Below, piece by piece: positions 1 to 6,952 of a DNA stretch of 10,469 bases. Made by a program: the position numbers and the translations under genes. How positions within the stretch are numbered: the first letter of the stretch is position 1; each line of letters opens with the position of its first letter. The notes beneath the pieces are model-generated. The model saw only the letters and a list, made by a program, of their open reading frames with translations, had not been told where the DNA came from and searched no databases. Origin of the DNA: Porticoccaceae bacterium UBA1989 (GTDB lineage Bacteria; Pseudomonadota; Gammaproteobacteria; Pseudomonadales; Porticoccaceae); NCBI GenBank assembly GCA_002335945.1, contig DDDD01000140.1, positions 1,199 to 11,667 of the forward strand. Direction: 5' to 3'.

Positions 1-80
1 CGCATAACCGTACCCTTACCAAACTGACGCTCAATTTGACCCAGTGCTGCCTCTAGTGCTTTTGATTTGTTGGCATCCAT
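1..80 (-). CDS. recA: RecA recombinase, N-terminal 26 codons (runs off the window)
   Basis: RecA forms ATP-dependent filaments on single-stranded DNA, drives strand exchange, and activates LexA self-cleavage in the SOS response. Only the first 26 codons are visible. They read MDANKSKALEAALGQIERQF followed by GKGTVM, the conserved start of gammaproteobacterial RecA, just before the part of the N-terminal domain that leads into the ATPase core. The start is supported by a GAGGA ribosome-binding site a few bases upstream. A perfect LexA box lies 60 bases upstream of the ATG. The gene follows pncC in the same direction, a common gammaproteobacterial order. The call rests on a short but very characteristic sequence. 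Confidence 0.93.
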   Translation of the reverse strand, partial: MDANKSKALEAALGQIERQFGKGTVM

Positions 81-140
81 TATTCTGTCCTCGATATAAA
101 TTCTTTGTTAATGTCGAACTACTGTTTATCTATTCAGTAG

Positions 141-156
141 CTGTATGGTTGTACAG
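141..156 (-). promoter_or_regulatory. LexA operator (SOS box) of recA
   Basis: The sequence CTGTATGGTTGTACAG fits the gammaproteobacterial LexA consensus CTGT-N8-ACAG exactly, and its flanks extend the palindrome with TA on the downstream side. It lies between the pncC stop codon (5 bases away) and the recA start (60 bases away), where the recA operator is expected. LexA bound here should repress recA until DNA damage. The -35 and -10 boxes could not be assigned cleanly; TTACTG and TGAATA on the minus strand at 17-base spacing are weak candidates overlapping the box. Confidence 0.9.
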
Positions 157-160
157 TAAT

Positions 161-646
161 TCATCCAGTAACCTTATGCAACAGTTCTTGGAGAGAAATT
201 ATCACGGCCTGTTCTCGAACTGAGGCGCGGTCGCCAGTAAATCTGTGCACCTGGCAACTAATGCCCTGAGGACTCAGCCAAGCAAACCAAACCGTACCCA
301 CCGGTTTGTTTGAACTGCCACCCCCGGGTCCAGCGACACCACTGATGGCAACGGCATAATCGGCACCGGCCTCCTGTGCTGCACCTTCCACCATGGCTCT
401 AACCACCGCTTCACAGACTGCACCCTCTGCTTTGAGAAGATCGGCGGAAACATTGAGCATTTCATGCTTGGCCTGATTGGCATAGGTAATAAAGCCGCGA
501 TGAAACCACTTGGAACTGCCGGGGACATCGGTAATGGCGCTCGCCACACCGCCGCCAGTACAGGACTCGGCCGTGGTGACTGTCGCTTTGTTTTTTAGCA
601 GAGCATGGCCCAGCTGTTCGGAGAGATTATAGAGGGTTGTATTCAT
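161..646 (-). CDS. pncC: Nicotinamide-nucleotide amidohydrolase PncC (CinA C-terminal domain family)
   Basis: PncC hydrolyses nicotinamide mononucleotide to nicotinate mononucleotide and ammonia, returning NMN (for example from NAD-dependent DNA ligase) to NAD synthesis in the cytoplasm. The 161-aa protein is a stand-alone CinA C-terminal domain of normal length. It shows the family signature TAESCTGG at residues 25-32, with the conserved serine at 28, then GFITYANQAK at 51-60, the glycine-rich SGVAGPGGG at 102-110 and KPVGTVWFAW. The start aligns with the usual family N-terminus. The gene lies directly upstream of recA and may contribute read-through transcription, although recA has its own SOS operator. 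There is no Shine-Dalgarno sequence; instead a TACAAT hexamer sits six bases before the ATG, so the message may be leaderless. Confidence 0.93.
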   Translation of the reverse strand: MNTTLYNLSEQLGHALLKNKATVTTAESCTGGGVASAITDVPGSSKWFHRGFITYANQAKHEMLNVSADLLKAEGAVCEAVVRAMVEGAAQEAGADYAVAISGVAGPGGGSSNKPVGTVWFAWLSPQGISCQVHRFTGDRASVREQAVIISLQELLHKVTG

Positions 647-652
647 CGCGAA

Positions 653-658
653 ATTGTA
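653..658 (-). promoter_or_regulatory. Candidate -10 box of pncC, predicting a leaderless transcript
   Basis: On the minus strand TACAAT (five of six matches to TATAAT) is followed by six bases and then the pncC ATG. A start site seven bases after the hexamer would fall on the A of the ATG. No purine-rich ribosome-binding site precedes this start. No convincing -35 hexamer is seen at 16-18 bases, so the promoter call stays tentative. Confidence 0.35.
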
Positions 659-754
659 GCGGGGTTTGGCCTGTGCCGATACTTCTTTTGGATATTCTGA
701 CCAGTCTTTTGCCTACCCGCCATCAGATTCCGTAACGCCCACAACAATGGAACA

Positions 755-777
755 GGACTGCCCAAAAAGAGCAGTCC
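755..777 (-). terminator. Stem-loop after the crotonase gene, possible terminator
   Basis: A perfect 7-bp inverted repeat, GGACTGC and GCAGTCC with a 9-base loop, begins 27 bases after the crotonase stop codon on the minus strand. The loop is U-rich in the transcript. The bases after the stem are only moderately T-rich with no clean T tract, so it may be a weak terminator or an mRNA-stabilising hairpin separating the crotonase gene from pncC. Confidence 0.45.
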
Positions 778-804
778 ACAAATAGACCTACAATGAACCT
801 AAGA

Positions 805-1497
805 CTACATCGGTGGAGCGATCAAATCCGCTTCAATGCATTCATCAAGGAGTTCAAGAAACGCCTTACGAGACTTGTTCTTGGTGCCGTTAAACGCCTT
901 CATGTCCAGCTGAGAAAATACCTGGGCGGCCATTTCAGCAGCCTTGTCCAAACTGTCCACTGGCGCTATCCGATCATAGAAACCTGCGGGCATCGCATCT
1001 TCTGGAGACCATATCTCGGCATTAATTACACAGCGATTGAAGTAGTTCAAAGGCAGACGGTAACGAGCAAGCTCAATACCAAAGTTATGCATGGTCATAC
1101 CAATGATTGTTTCATTCAGCCCGACTTTGAACTCACCAGCCGCGCCAATTCTGTAATCGCAGGCCAGCATCAAAAAGGCACCCATGGCAATACAGTGGCC
1201 GGTAGATACAGCAATCACTGGGGTTGGGAAAGACAGAATTCGGCGAGCCATTTTTGAGCCGCGCGACGTTAAGATAAGAGAGTTTTCAACACCTTTATTC
1301 ATCTCTTTAAGATCAAACCCGCCAGAGAAGATACCGGCACGGCCTTTTAATACAACAATGGCCTTGGCCTCTTCGGCCTGGTCAAACGCCGCTTCCAGTT
1401 CGTCCCACATAGCGTGAGAGAGTACATTGGCTTTGCCGTCGTCCATGGCGATGGTGGCAACGCCGCTATCGATTGTGACTGTTACTAAATTGCTCAT
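805..1497 (-). CDS. Crotonase-family protein (enoyl-CoA hydratase/isomerase-like)
   Basis: The 230-aa protein is a short, single-domain crotonase-fold enzyme that should act on a fatty-acyl or related CoA thioester in the cytoplasm. The oxyanion-hole segment FSGGFDLKEM (57-66) and the second element GHCIAMGAF (100-108) followed by LACDYRI (111-117) are clear. Compared with rat enoyl-CoA hydratase, the position of Glu144 appears to be Phe108, while Glu129 in GLNETIIG matches Glu164. A single retained glutamate is the pattern of delta3-delta2-enoyl-CoA isomerases more than hydratases, so 'enoyl-CoA hydratase' may be misleading. The start is supported by an AAAGGG ribosome-binding site nine bases upstream. 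The gene stands alone, 158 bases before pncC, with a stem-loop between them. The substrate cannot be named. Confidence 0.88.
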   Translation of the reverse strand: MSNLVTVTIDSGVATIAMDDGKANVLSHAMWDELEAAFDQAEEAKAIVVLKGRAGIFSGGFDLKEMNKGVENSLILTSRGSKMARRILSFPTPVIAVSTGHCIAMGAFLMLACDYRIGAAGEFKVGLNETIIGMTMHNFGIELARYRLPLNYFNRCVINAEIWSPEDAMPAGFYDRIAPVDSLDKAAEMAAQVFSQLDMKAFNGTKNKSRKAFLELLDECIEADLIAPPM

Positions 1498-1921
1498 TGG
1501 TTCGCCCTTTCTATCTATAATTTATTATTATGCCCAGTTGCTACCGGCTACTAGCCAACGACTAACTGAGTCTTCTTAGTATTTTTGCCTCAAATACCAT
1601 TGATTACCAGAGGTCTATTCAAATAACCCCTATTACATCGCTTAATAGTTAAACCACCCACTCAGGTCATACAGAATAAATGATGCAGAAAAAATTAACT
1701 GACTTGGGGAATAGAGGGCTGCTCGGGAGCCTCTAAAAATTCTATATTTATTGTTATTAGCCTACTGGCATTCTATGGATCACTTATTCGCCGCAACAGA
1801 TTAGCCAAATAACAACTCTGTGGCTACTGCCGCTGGCCGTTTTACGTTAACATTATCCGTTTAGCGCACCAAGGAATGCAGGCGCGACATAACAACGGAC
1901 TATCGTCACATTAAGGCAGCT
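1498..1921. other. Divergent intergenic region between the crotonase gene and mutS
   Basis: No convincing gene is seen in these 424 bases. Both flanking genes start here, so it must hold two promoters. The crotonase side is AT-rich, with CATAAT and TATAGA hexamers on the minus strand but no good -35 partner. A short palindrome GGCTA-C-TAGCC (1546-1556) lies about 50 bases upstream of the crotonase start and could be an operator. A hairpin with arms TAGAGG (1712-1717) and CCTCTA (1730-1735) sits mid-region. The mutS ribosome-binding site AAGG is at 1913-1916. No mutS promoter could be assigned with confidence. Confidence 0.6.
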
Positions 1922-4522
1922 ATGGAATCTACCCCCGCACCACATACTCCCATGATGCAGCAGTATCTGCGCATTAAAGCCGAGCATCCCAATGATATTG
2001 TCTTCTATCGTATGGGTGACTTTTACGAACTCTTCTTTGATGATGCCAAGCGCGCCAGCCAGACGCTGGATATAACGCTGACTGCCAGAGGCAAAGCTAA
2101 CGGCAACCCAATCCCCATGTGTGGCGTGCCCTATCATGCGGCCGAGGGTTATCTAGCCAAGCTGGTTAAGCAGGGTGTATCAGTGGCAATCTGTGAGCAG
2201 ATTGGCGACCCCGAAACCAGCAAAGGCCCCGTTGAGCGAGCAGTAATGCGCGTGCTCACACCGGGCACACTCACCGACGAAGCACTACTCGACGACCGCA
2301 GTGACAGTCTGCTGGCCGCTATTTGTCAAAACGACAGTCAATTTGGTGTGGCCACGCTCGACATGAGCAGTGGTCGTTTTCAATTACTGCAGCTCAATAA
2401 TGCCGATGAACTGCATAACGAACTGCAGCGGCTGAATCCGGTTGAAGTGCTGATTTCCGAAGACCTACCCAACATAGAACTGCTTGATCAACGCAGGGGC
2501 CTGCGTCGACGCCCCCCCTGGGAATTCGACATCGACAGCGCCCATCGCCTGCTCAACCAACAGTTTGGTACCCGAGATCTCAGTGGTTTTGGCTGTGACC
2601 ATTTGCCTGTGGCTATAAGTGCTGCAGGTTGCCTACTTCAATATGCCAAAGACACTCAGCGCAACGCGCTACCCCATATTCGCAGCATCAGCGCCGAAAA
2701 CAGGGAAGATACCGTTGCTCTAGATGCTGCCAGCCGCAGAAATCTCGAGCTGGACACCAACCTTACCGGTGGTCAGGAAAATACCCTTTTCGATGTGCTG
2801 GATAACACCGCCACCAGTATGGCCAGCCGCCTGCTGCGTCGCTGGCTAAATCGCCCGCTGCAACATCTGCCTACATTAGAAGCGCGCCAGCATTGTATTG
2901 CTGCCCTGCAAGATAACTACCTCTATGAATCCTTAAATGGCCATCTTAAACGGGTAGGCGATATGGAACGGATTCTAACCAGAGTCGCCCTGCGCTCAGC
3001 ACGACCGCGAGATTTAACCCGACTGTTAGATTCAGTAGCCGTTTTACCGCAAATTGCCAGCACGCTTGAGCACAGTGCCCTCGAGAACAGTGCCCTCGAA
3101 AACAGCAGCTTACAGCACGAACATTTATCCGAGCTGGCAACAGGCGCAAAGCCCCTGCCCCATCTCGTAGAATTACTGGCCAGTGCCATCAAAGAAAACC
3201 CGCCGGTAATTATTCGCGACGGCGGTGTGATCGCTGATGGCTATGATCAAGAATTAGATGAGCTCCGCGCCCTCAATACCAATGCCGGCGAATTTTTGCT
3301 GGCCATGGAAGAGCGTGAAAAAGCCAACACCGGTATATCCACCCTCAAGGTTGGCTACAACCGTGTCCATGGCTACTATATTGAAATATCTCGAGGTCAG
3401 AGCGACAAAGCACCCGTCGAATATATCCGCCGCCAAACCCTTAAAAATGCCGAGCGTTTTATAACCCCCGAGCTAAAAGAGTTCGAAGACAAGGCCCTGA
3501 GTGCCAAGAGCCGCTCCCTGAGCCGCGAAAAGCATCTCTACGAAGCCTTACTAGAAACCCTCAATCAAGATCTAGAGCAACTGCAAATCTGTGCCGCCGC
3601 CGTTGCCGAATTAGATGTGCTGGCTACCCTTGCCGAACGCGCCCATAGCCTGAACTTTTGCAGACCAACATTACACACCGAACCCGGCATTGATATCCGC
3701 GGCGGACGTCACCCAGTGGTGGAGCAGGTCACAAGTGATCCCTTTGTAGCCAATGACTTAATAATGAACGACGATCGCAAAATGCTAGTGATTACCGGTC
3801 CCAACATGGGTGGTAAATCGACCTATATGCGTCAGGCAGCATTGATTGTTCTACTGGCACAAATCGGCAGCTACGTCCCCGCAGGCTCGGCACAGATTGG
3901 TCTGGTAGACCGTATTTTCACCCGCATCGGTTCATCCGATGACCTCGCCGGCGGTCGCTCAACCTTTATGGTAGAAATGACCGAGACCGCCAACATCCTC
4001 CACAATGCCAGTGATCGCAGCCTGGTATTAATGGATGAAGTTGGCCGAGGTACCAGCACATTCGACGGCCTATCTCTGGCCTGGGCCTGTGCCTACCATC
4101 TGGCTGGCAAGGTCAAAGCCTTTACCCTGTTCGCGACCCATTACTTTGAGCTAACCGCATTACCAGACAAAGTAGAAGGTGCAGTCAATGTGCATTTAGG
4201 CGCCACCGAGTATAACGACAGCATAGTGTTTTTACACAGCATACAAGACGGCCCAGCCAGCCAGAGCTATGGTATTCAAGTCGCCAAGTTGGCGGGTATC
4301 CCCGACGAAGTGATACGACTCGCAAGGCAGGAACTCGCTCTATTAGAAGCCGGTGGCAATGGCGTAATAAGCCCCGCGGCACAGCCTCAGCCCAGCCAGA
4401 GCGAACTGTTTCTGCCCCCAGTCAATACCGAACTGCAAAAACGTCTGGATAATCTTCGCCCCGATGAGCTGTCCCCCAAGCAGGCGTTAGATCTAATTTA
4501 TGAACTCAAAACACTACTGTAG
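1922..4522 (+). CDS. mutS: DNA mismatch repair protein MutS
   Basis: MutS recognises mismatches and small loops and recruits MutL with ATP. The 866-aa protein is full length, slightly longer than E. coli MutS. The mismatch-reading motif Phe34-Tyr35-Glu36 is present in GDFYELF. The lever/clamp signatures GYNRVHGYYIEISRGQS and RRQTLKNAERFI are intact. The ATPase has Walker A GPNMGGKST (626-634) and Walker B with Asp705-Glu706, followed by GRGTSTFDG. Near the C-terminus QSELF (826-830) fits the beta-clamp-binding consensus, and the terminal tetramerisation helix is kept. An AAGG site five bases before the ATG supports the start. Between residues 384 and 396 there is a short in-frame repeat (HSALENSALENSS) where E. 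coli has a shorter loop. The gene is followed by fdxA, as in Pseudomonas. Confidence 0.98.
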   Translation: MESTPAPHTPMMQQYLRIKAEHPNDIVFYRMGDFYELFFDDAKRASQTLDITLTARGKANGNPIPMCGVPYHAAEGYLAKLVKQGVSVAICEQIGDPETSKGPVERAVMRVLTPGTLTDEALLDDRSDSLLAAICQNDSQFGVATLDMSSGRFQLLQLNNADELHNELQRLNPVEVLISEDLPNIELLDQRRGLRRRPPWEFDIDSAHRLLNQQFGTRDLSGFGCDHLPVAISAAGCLLQYAKDTQRNALPHIRSISAENREDTVALDAASRRNLELDTNLTGGQENTLFDVLDNTATSMASRLLRRWLNRPLQHLPTLEARQHCIAALQDNYLYESLNGHLKRVGDMERILTRVALRSARPRDLTRLLDSVAVLPQIASTLEHSALENSALENSSLQHEHLSELATGAKPLPHLVELLASAIKENPPVIIRDGGVIADGYDQELDELRALNTNAGEFLLAMEEREKANTGISTLKVGYNRVHGYYIEISRGQSDKAPVEYIRRQTLKNAERFITPELKEFEDKALSAKSRSLSREKHLYEALLETLNQDLEQLQICAAAVAELDVLATLAERAHSLNFCRPTLHTEPGIDIRGGRHPVVEQVTSDPFVANDLIMNDDRKMLVITGPNMGGKSTYMRQAALIVLLAQIGSYVPAGSAQIGLVDRIFTRIGSSDDLAGGRSTFMVEMTETANILHNASDRSLVLMDEVGRGTSTFDGLSLAWACAYHLAGKVKAFTLFATHYFELTALPDKVEGAVNVHLGATEYNDSIVFLHSIQDGPASQSYGIQVAKLAGIPDEVIRLARQELALLEAGGNGVISPAAQPQPSQSELFLPPVNTELQKRLDNLRPDELSPKQALDLIYELKTLL
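3073..3102 (+). repeat. 15-bp tandem duplication inside mutS
   Basis: Two adjacent 15-base units, CAGTGCCCTCGAGAA and CAGTGCCCTCGAAAA, differ at one base and encode the repeated pentapeptide S-A-L-E-N. The unit length keeps the frame, so gain or loss of one copy would only lengthen or shorten a surface loop. Confidence 0.85.
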
Positions 4523-4608
4523 AGCGCCGACAGATCGCCAATAGAACATCCAAGGAACCCTATATAAGTAAGCCATATAGATTAGAAATAAATAACATTA
4601 ACAAGGCA

Positions 4609-4636
4609 TTCACAGAGCAATTCTTCCTGCTATAAT
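4609..4636 (+). promoter_or_regulatory. Sigma70 promoter of fdxA with extended -10
   Basis: A TTCACA -35 box (4609-4614; five of six consensus bases) and a perfect TATAAT -10 box (4631-4636) are separated by 16 bases. TGC just before the -10 makes it an extended -10. Transcription should start near 4643, leaving a leader of about 37 bases before the fdxA ATG at 4680. A weak AT-rich palindrome, CTATAT/ATATAG (4560-4565 and 4575-4580), lies about 28 bases upstream of the -35. Confidence 0.75.
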
Positions 4637-4679
4637 GCCGCGCTTGAACACAGCCGTATTACCTATAAGAGACAGAGAT

Positions 4680-5003
4680 ATGACCTTTATCGTTGGCGAC
4701 AACTGCATTAAGTGCAAACACACAGACTGTGTAGAGGTATGCCCTGTAGACTGTTTTTATGAAGGCCCAAACTTTTTAGTGATTCATCCTGACGAATGTA
4801 TCGATTGCGCACTGTGCGAACCAGAGTGCCCAGTAGGTGCTATCTTTGCAGAAGATGAAATCCCAGAAGGCCAAGAAGTCTTCCTAGAGCTCAATGCAGA
4901 ACTCGCAGACGTATGGCCAAATATAACCACCCAGAAAGACGCACCGGCCGATGCCGCTGAATGGGATGGCGTAGAGAATAAGCTGCAGTACTTAGAGCGA
5001 TAA
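4680..5003 (+). CDS. fdxA: 7Fe ferredoxin FdxA ([3Fe-4S][4Fe-4S])
   Basis: This 107-aa protein is a small cytoplasmic electron carrier very similar to Azotobacter vinelandii ferredoxin I and Pseudomonas FdxA, including the same C-terminus (KLQYLER). By comparison with ferredoxin I, Cys9, Cys17 and Cys50 should hold the 3Fe-4S cluster and Cys21, Cys40, Cys43 and Cys46 the 4Fe-4S cluster. Cys25 matches the extra free cysteine near the 4Fe cluster. The start at 4680 gives the normal N-terminus MTFIVGDNCIKCK. An earlier in-frame ATG at 4635 lies inside the -10 promoter box and cannot be in the transcript. A purine-rich AGAGACAGAGA stretch precedes the start. The gene has its own promoter 157 bases after mutS. 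Its partner reductase or electron acceptor cannot be told from the window. Confidence 0.96.
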   Translation: MTFIVGDNCIKCKHTDCVEVCPVDCFYEGPNFLVIHPDECIDCALCEPECPVGAIFAEDEIPEGQEVFLELNAELADVWPNITTQKDAPADAAEWDGVENKLQYLER

Positions 5004-5052
5004 GCAACTAAGCTTTAAGACGTAATCAGTACCAAGTAACGCGTGAAATCAC

Positions 5053-5129
5053 GCACCCGTAGCTCAGCTGGATAGAGTAGGTGGCTTCGAACCACTTGGT
5101 CGGGGGTTCGAATCCCTCCGGGTGCACCA
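5053..5129 (+). tRNA. tRNA-Arg, anticodon UCG
   Basis: The acceptor stem GCACCCG pairs perfectly with CGGGTGC, followed by discriminator A and an encoded CCA end (5127-5129). The D stem is GCTC/GAGT with one G-U pair. The anticodon stem GGTGG/CCACT encloses the loop CTTCGAA, placing anticodon TCG at 5087-5089, which reads the arginine codon CGA. The T arm is GGGGG-TTCGAAT-CCCTC. The gene lies 49 bases after fdxA and may be co-transcribed with it, since no separate promoter stands out. Its 3' end is adjacent to the integrase gene and is the likely attachment site. Confidence 0.95.
5107..5129 (+). other. Probable attachment site (attL) at the tRNA 3' end
   Basis: Tyrosine recombinases encoded directly beside a tRNA usually recombine in the T-loop to 3' end of that tRNA and regenerate it. 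The integrase reads away from this tRNA starting within about 100 bases. The exact core is unknown because no second copy of the tRNA end was found in the window, so the interval given is only the usual T-loop-to-CCA target zone. Confidence 0.5.
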
Positions 5130-5150
5130 ATTAAGATTGCAGAATCCAGC

Positions 5151-5156
5151 TATAAT
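5151..5156 (+). promoter_or_regulatory. Candidate -10 box for the integrase gene
   Basis: A perfect TATAAT lies 22 bases after the tRNA. Transcription from it would start near 5163 and include the 12-bp tandem repeat in the leader before the ATG at 5227. No good -35 is seen at the normal distance. If used, it rules out the upstream GTG at 5122 as the start. Confidence 0.35.
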
Positions 5157-5184
5157 AGTGGTTCTAGCCGCAAAAGCCTTTAGT

Positions 5185-5208
5185 AATGTACACACAAATG
5201 TACACACA
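5185..5208 (+). repeat. Perfect 12-bp tandem repeat in the integrase leader
   Basis: Two adjacent copies of AATGTACACACA, each with the palindrome TGTACA, are centred about 30 bases upstream of the integrase ATG. Direct repeats beside a tRNA att site are typical of integrase arm-binding sites, and palindromic cores suit a repressor. Which of these applies cannot be told from sequence alone. Confidence 0.8.
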
Positions 5209-5226
5209 CTAGAGGTTTTTTACGTT

Positions 5227-6609
5227 ATGATGCAGTTCGCTATCGGCACATACACCATATCAATGAAATATCTGTTTAAAAGAAGTAACAGAAATACCTA
5301 CTACTACAGAAGGCGTGTTCCTGCCGATCTAGCAGACCAGTATCCCAAGCCGTTTATTGAAATCTCGCTCAAGCAAAATGATAAGAGTGTTGCTGCTGCG
5401 CTCTACCAAGAAAAACATCGGCTTGTCGAAGAGCAATTCAAACGGCTGCGCCAAGGACTCACAAAGAACCAAGTGCTCACCGACTATCAAGCGGCACTAA
5501 AATTATTAGCAAGTCATGAACTCACCGAAACTGAAGCAAAAGCTAAAGGAGAAGGCTCAGAAGATGTCAAAGAGGCTTTCTTCGAAAGCTTAGATGACAC
5601 CATTAGAACAAAAGCCTCTGATAAAGAATATGCCGCTTATCGACTTGCCGAGTCGCCCTTCCCCTATCACCTGTTAGACGATAATCAGCGAGCTGCTTTG
5701 GCGATAGCTAAAGGTGAATTCAGACTGAAGGCATCTCAATATCCTGCTGAATATCTGCGCAGAAAAGGAAAAGAGAAGAATCGTAGGAATGTAAATGAAG
5801 CCAATAACGCAATGAATAGCTTTGTTGTATGTTGTGGAGACAGACCTCCAGCAGAATACTCTAGATCAGACATCAACAAATTCATTGATGTAAGCGTAAA
5901 GACCAAAAAGACGGCCACTGTTCATCGCCAGCTCAAGTCCATAACTGCTATGTTTAATTTTATTTCACTTGAACTGGACATCAAACCCGACAGAGTGCAT
6001 TGCTTCCAGAAGTTCAACATCCCAGGCCTTGGTGATGATGCTGAGTCTCGAGTAGACTTTTCCCACGAACAAATCCTAGCCATAAGAAAGATGCCCCCAA
6101 CTAAAACATTAGAAATAGACTGCATGATTCATCTTATGTTGGACACTGGCATGCGTGTAAAAGAGTGCTGCGGCTTGTTGGTCGGTGACGCAGACCTAAA
6201 GGCTAATACGCCGCACTTAGTTCTCTACAAGAATAATATCCGAGGCCTTAAAAACAAAAACAGTCAACGGGTAGTTCCTCTGATTGGTTCGTCCTTACTG
6301 GCGATAAAAAAGTTAGTAGAAGCAGCATCTAATGACTACCTTTTTCCACGTTACGTTAACGACTCAGGAGATGACGTTAAAAACACTGGGGCTTCTGGGG
6401 CTTGCAATAAGCGCATGAAAGCTTTGCTTGGACCCTCTAGCCCCACCTCTCATAGCTTCAGACATACTATGCAGACAAGACTACGAAACGTCGAATGCCC
6501 AAAGGATAAGCGCAATGAGATTAGCGGCTGGGCCAAGGATGTTAGTGATAAATATGGAACGCCTTCAGACCTGAAACTTAAAGCCAAATACTTGTCAGCC
6601 ACCTTGTGA
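5227..6609 (+). CDS. Tyrosine recombinase/integrase of a tRNA-Arg-targeted element
   Basis: This is a site-specific recombinase that would integrate and excise the element at the neighbouring tRNA. It is 460 aa from this start. The N-terminus YLFKRSNRNTYYYRRRVPADL (about residues 15-35) is the small domain common to many island and phage integrases, followed by a SAM-like core-binding domain and the catalytic domain. The active-site set is present: Arg310 in TGMRVKE, a probable lysine in the NKNSQRVVPL beta strand, His409 and Arg412 in HSFRH, Trp435 in the third His/Trp position, and the nucleophile Tyr443 in SDKYG. It appears intact. The start at 5227 follows an AGAGG motif at a rather long 11-base spacing; ATG 5263 (448 aa) is an alternative with a family-like N-terminus. 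A GTG at 5122 would lie inside the tRNA and is unlikely. Confidence 0.93.
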   Translation: MMQFAIGTYTISMKYLFKRSNRNTYYYRRRVPADLADQYPKPFIEISLKQNDKSVAAALYQEKHRLVEEQFKRLRQGLTKNQVLTDYQAALKLLASHELTETEAKAKGEGSEDVKEAFFESLDDTIRTKASDKEYAAYRLAESPFPYHLLDDNQRAALAIAKGEFRLKASQYPAEYLRRKGKEKNRRNVNEANNAMNSFVVCCGDRPPAEYSRSDINKFIDVSVKTKKTATVHRQLKSITAMFNFISLELDIKPDRVHCFQKFNIPGLGDDAESRVDFSHEQILAIRKMPPTKTLEIDCMIHLMLDTGMRVKECCGLLVGDADLKANTPHLVLYKNNIRGLKNKNSQRVVPLIGSSLLAIKKLVEAASNDYLFPRYVNDSGDDVKNTGASGACNKRMKALLGPSSPTSHSFRHTMQTRLRNVECPKDKRNEISGWAKDVSDKYGTPSDLKLKAKYLSATL

Positions 6610-6952
6610 AATTGCCCCAACACTGAGCTTAAAACTAAGCAAGAGTAAGAGTCCAAACAGGTACTCTATACATCCCTATTTGCCCTCCCACCAGCCAGGT
6701 CTGTGCCACACTGCACCAAAGTACCCATCAAATCGCCCTGAGACTGCTGACATTACAATAGCCATGGCGTTTGATCGATAGGCTGGGTGGGGCTCAAGAA
6801 GGCGCTGAATTGGCTTGTAAACCGGGTTATGTTTGGCCCTTAAATAAATCATCTCGCATTAAGCCATAATCTAGCCCTAATTTGACTGGGTTGGGCATCT
6901 GGTTATGATTAGGTATATTATTCAAACTTCTATTCTTAAGCGGAAAATTGCC
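6610..6952. other. Accessory intergenic region after the integrase
   Basis: There is no plus-strand gene in these 343 bases. A small hairpin with arms GCTTA (6627-6631) and TAAGC (6636-6640) follows the integrase stop by 17 bases but lacks a T tract, so it is a poor terminator. The middle part holds a possible 58-aa minus-strand ORF, listed separately. No excisionase gene and no second tRNA end were recognised. Confidence 0.55.
6676..6852 (-). CDS. Possible small hypothetical protein, 58 aa
   Basis: An ATG-to-TAG frame on the minus strand encodes 58 residues beginning MIYLRAKHNPVYKPIQRLLE and ending GYFGAVWHRPGWWEGK. The composition is protein-like (three tryptophans, several aromatics and basic residues) but no family is recognised. 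There is no Shine-Dalgarno sequence at the ATG, only GCGAG directly before it. It lies between the integrase and the GFA gene, in the opposite direction to both. Besides a real small gene, it could be the translation of a dispersed intergenic repeat or a fragment of a larger gene. It has no transmembrane segment or signal peptide. Confidence 0.3.
   Translation of the reverse strand: MIYLRAKHNPVYKPIQRLLEPHPAYRSNAMAIVMSAVSGRFDGYFGAVWHRPGWWEGK

Noticed and set aside
793..1257. 154-codon plus-strand open frame opposite the crotonase gene
   Set aside because: It lies fully antisense to a clear crotonase-family gene and shows no family features; it is a shadow frame.
1712..1735. Hairpin TAGAGG/CCTCTA upstream of mutS considered as a terminator
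   Set aside because: It lies between two divergent genes where no transcript needs to end, and no clean T run follows on either strand.
4635..4679. Upstream in-frame ATG for fdxA
   Set aside because: This ATG is part of the TATAAT -10 box, so it would not be in the mRNA. The start at 4680 gives the conserved ferredoxin N-terminus.
5122..5226. GTG start of the integrase inside the tRNA
   Set aside because: The extra residues would be encoded by the tRNA 3' end and the repeat-bearing leader, and they do not resemble integrase N-termini.
6712..6719. TGCACCAA, matching the tRNA 3' end, considered as attR
   Set aside because: Only 8 bases match and the flanks differ; too short to be an attachment-site repeat.
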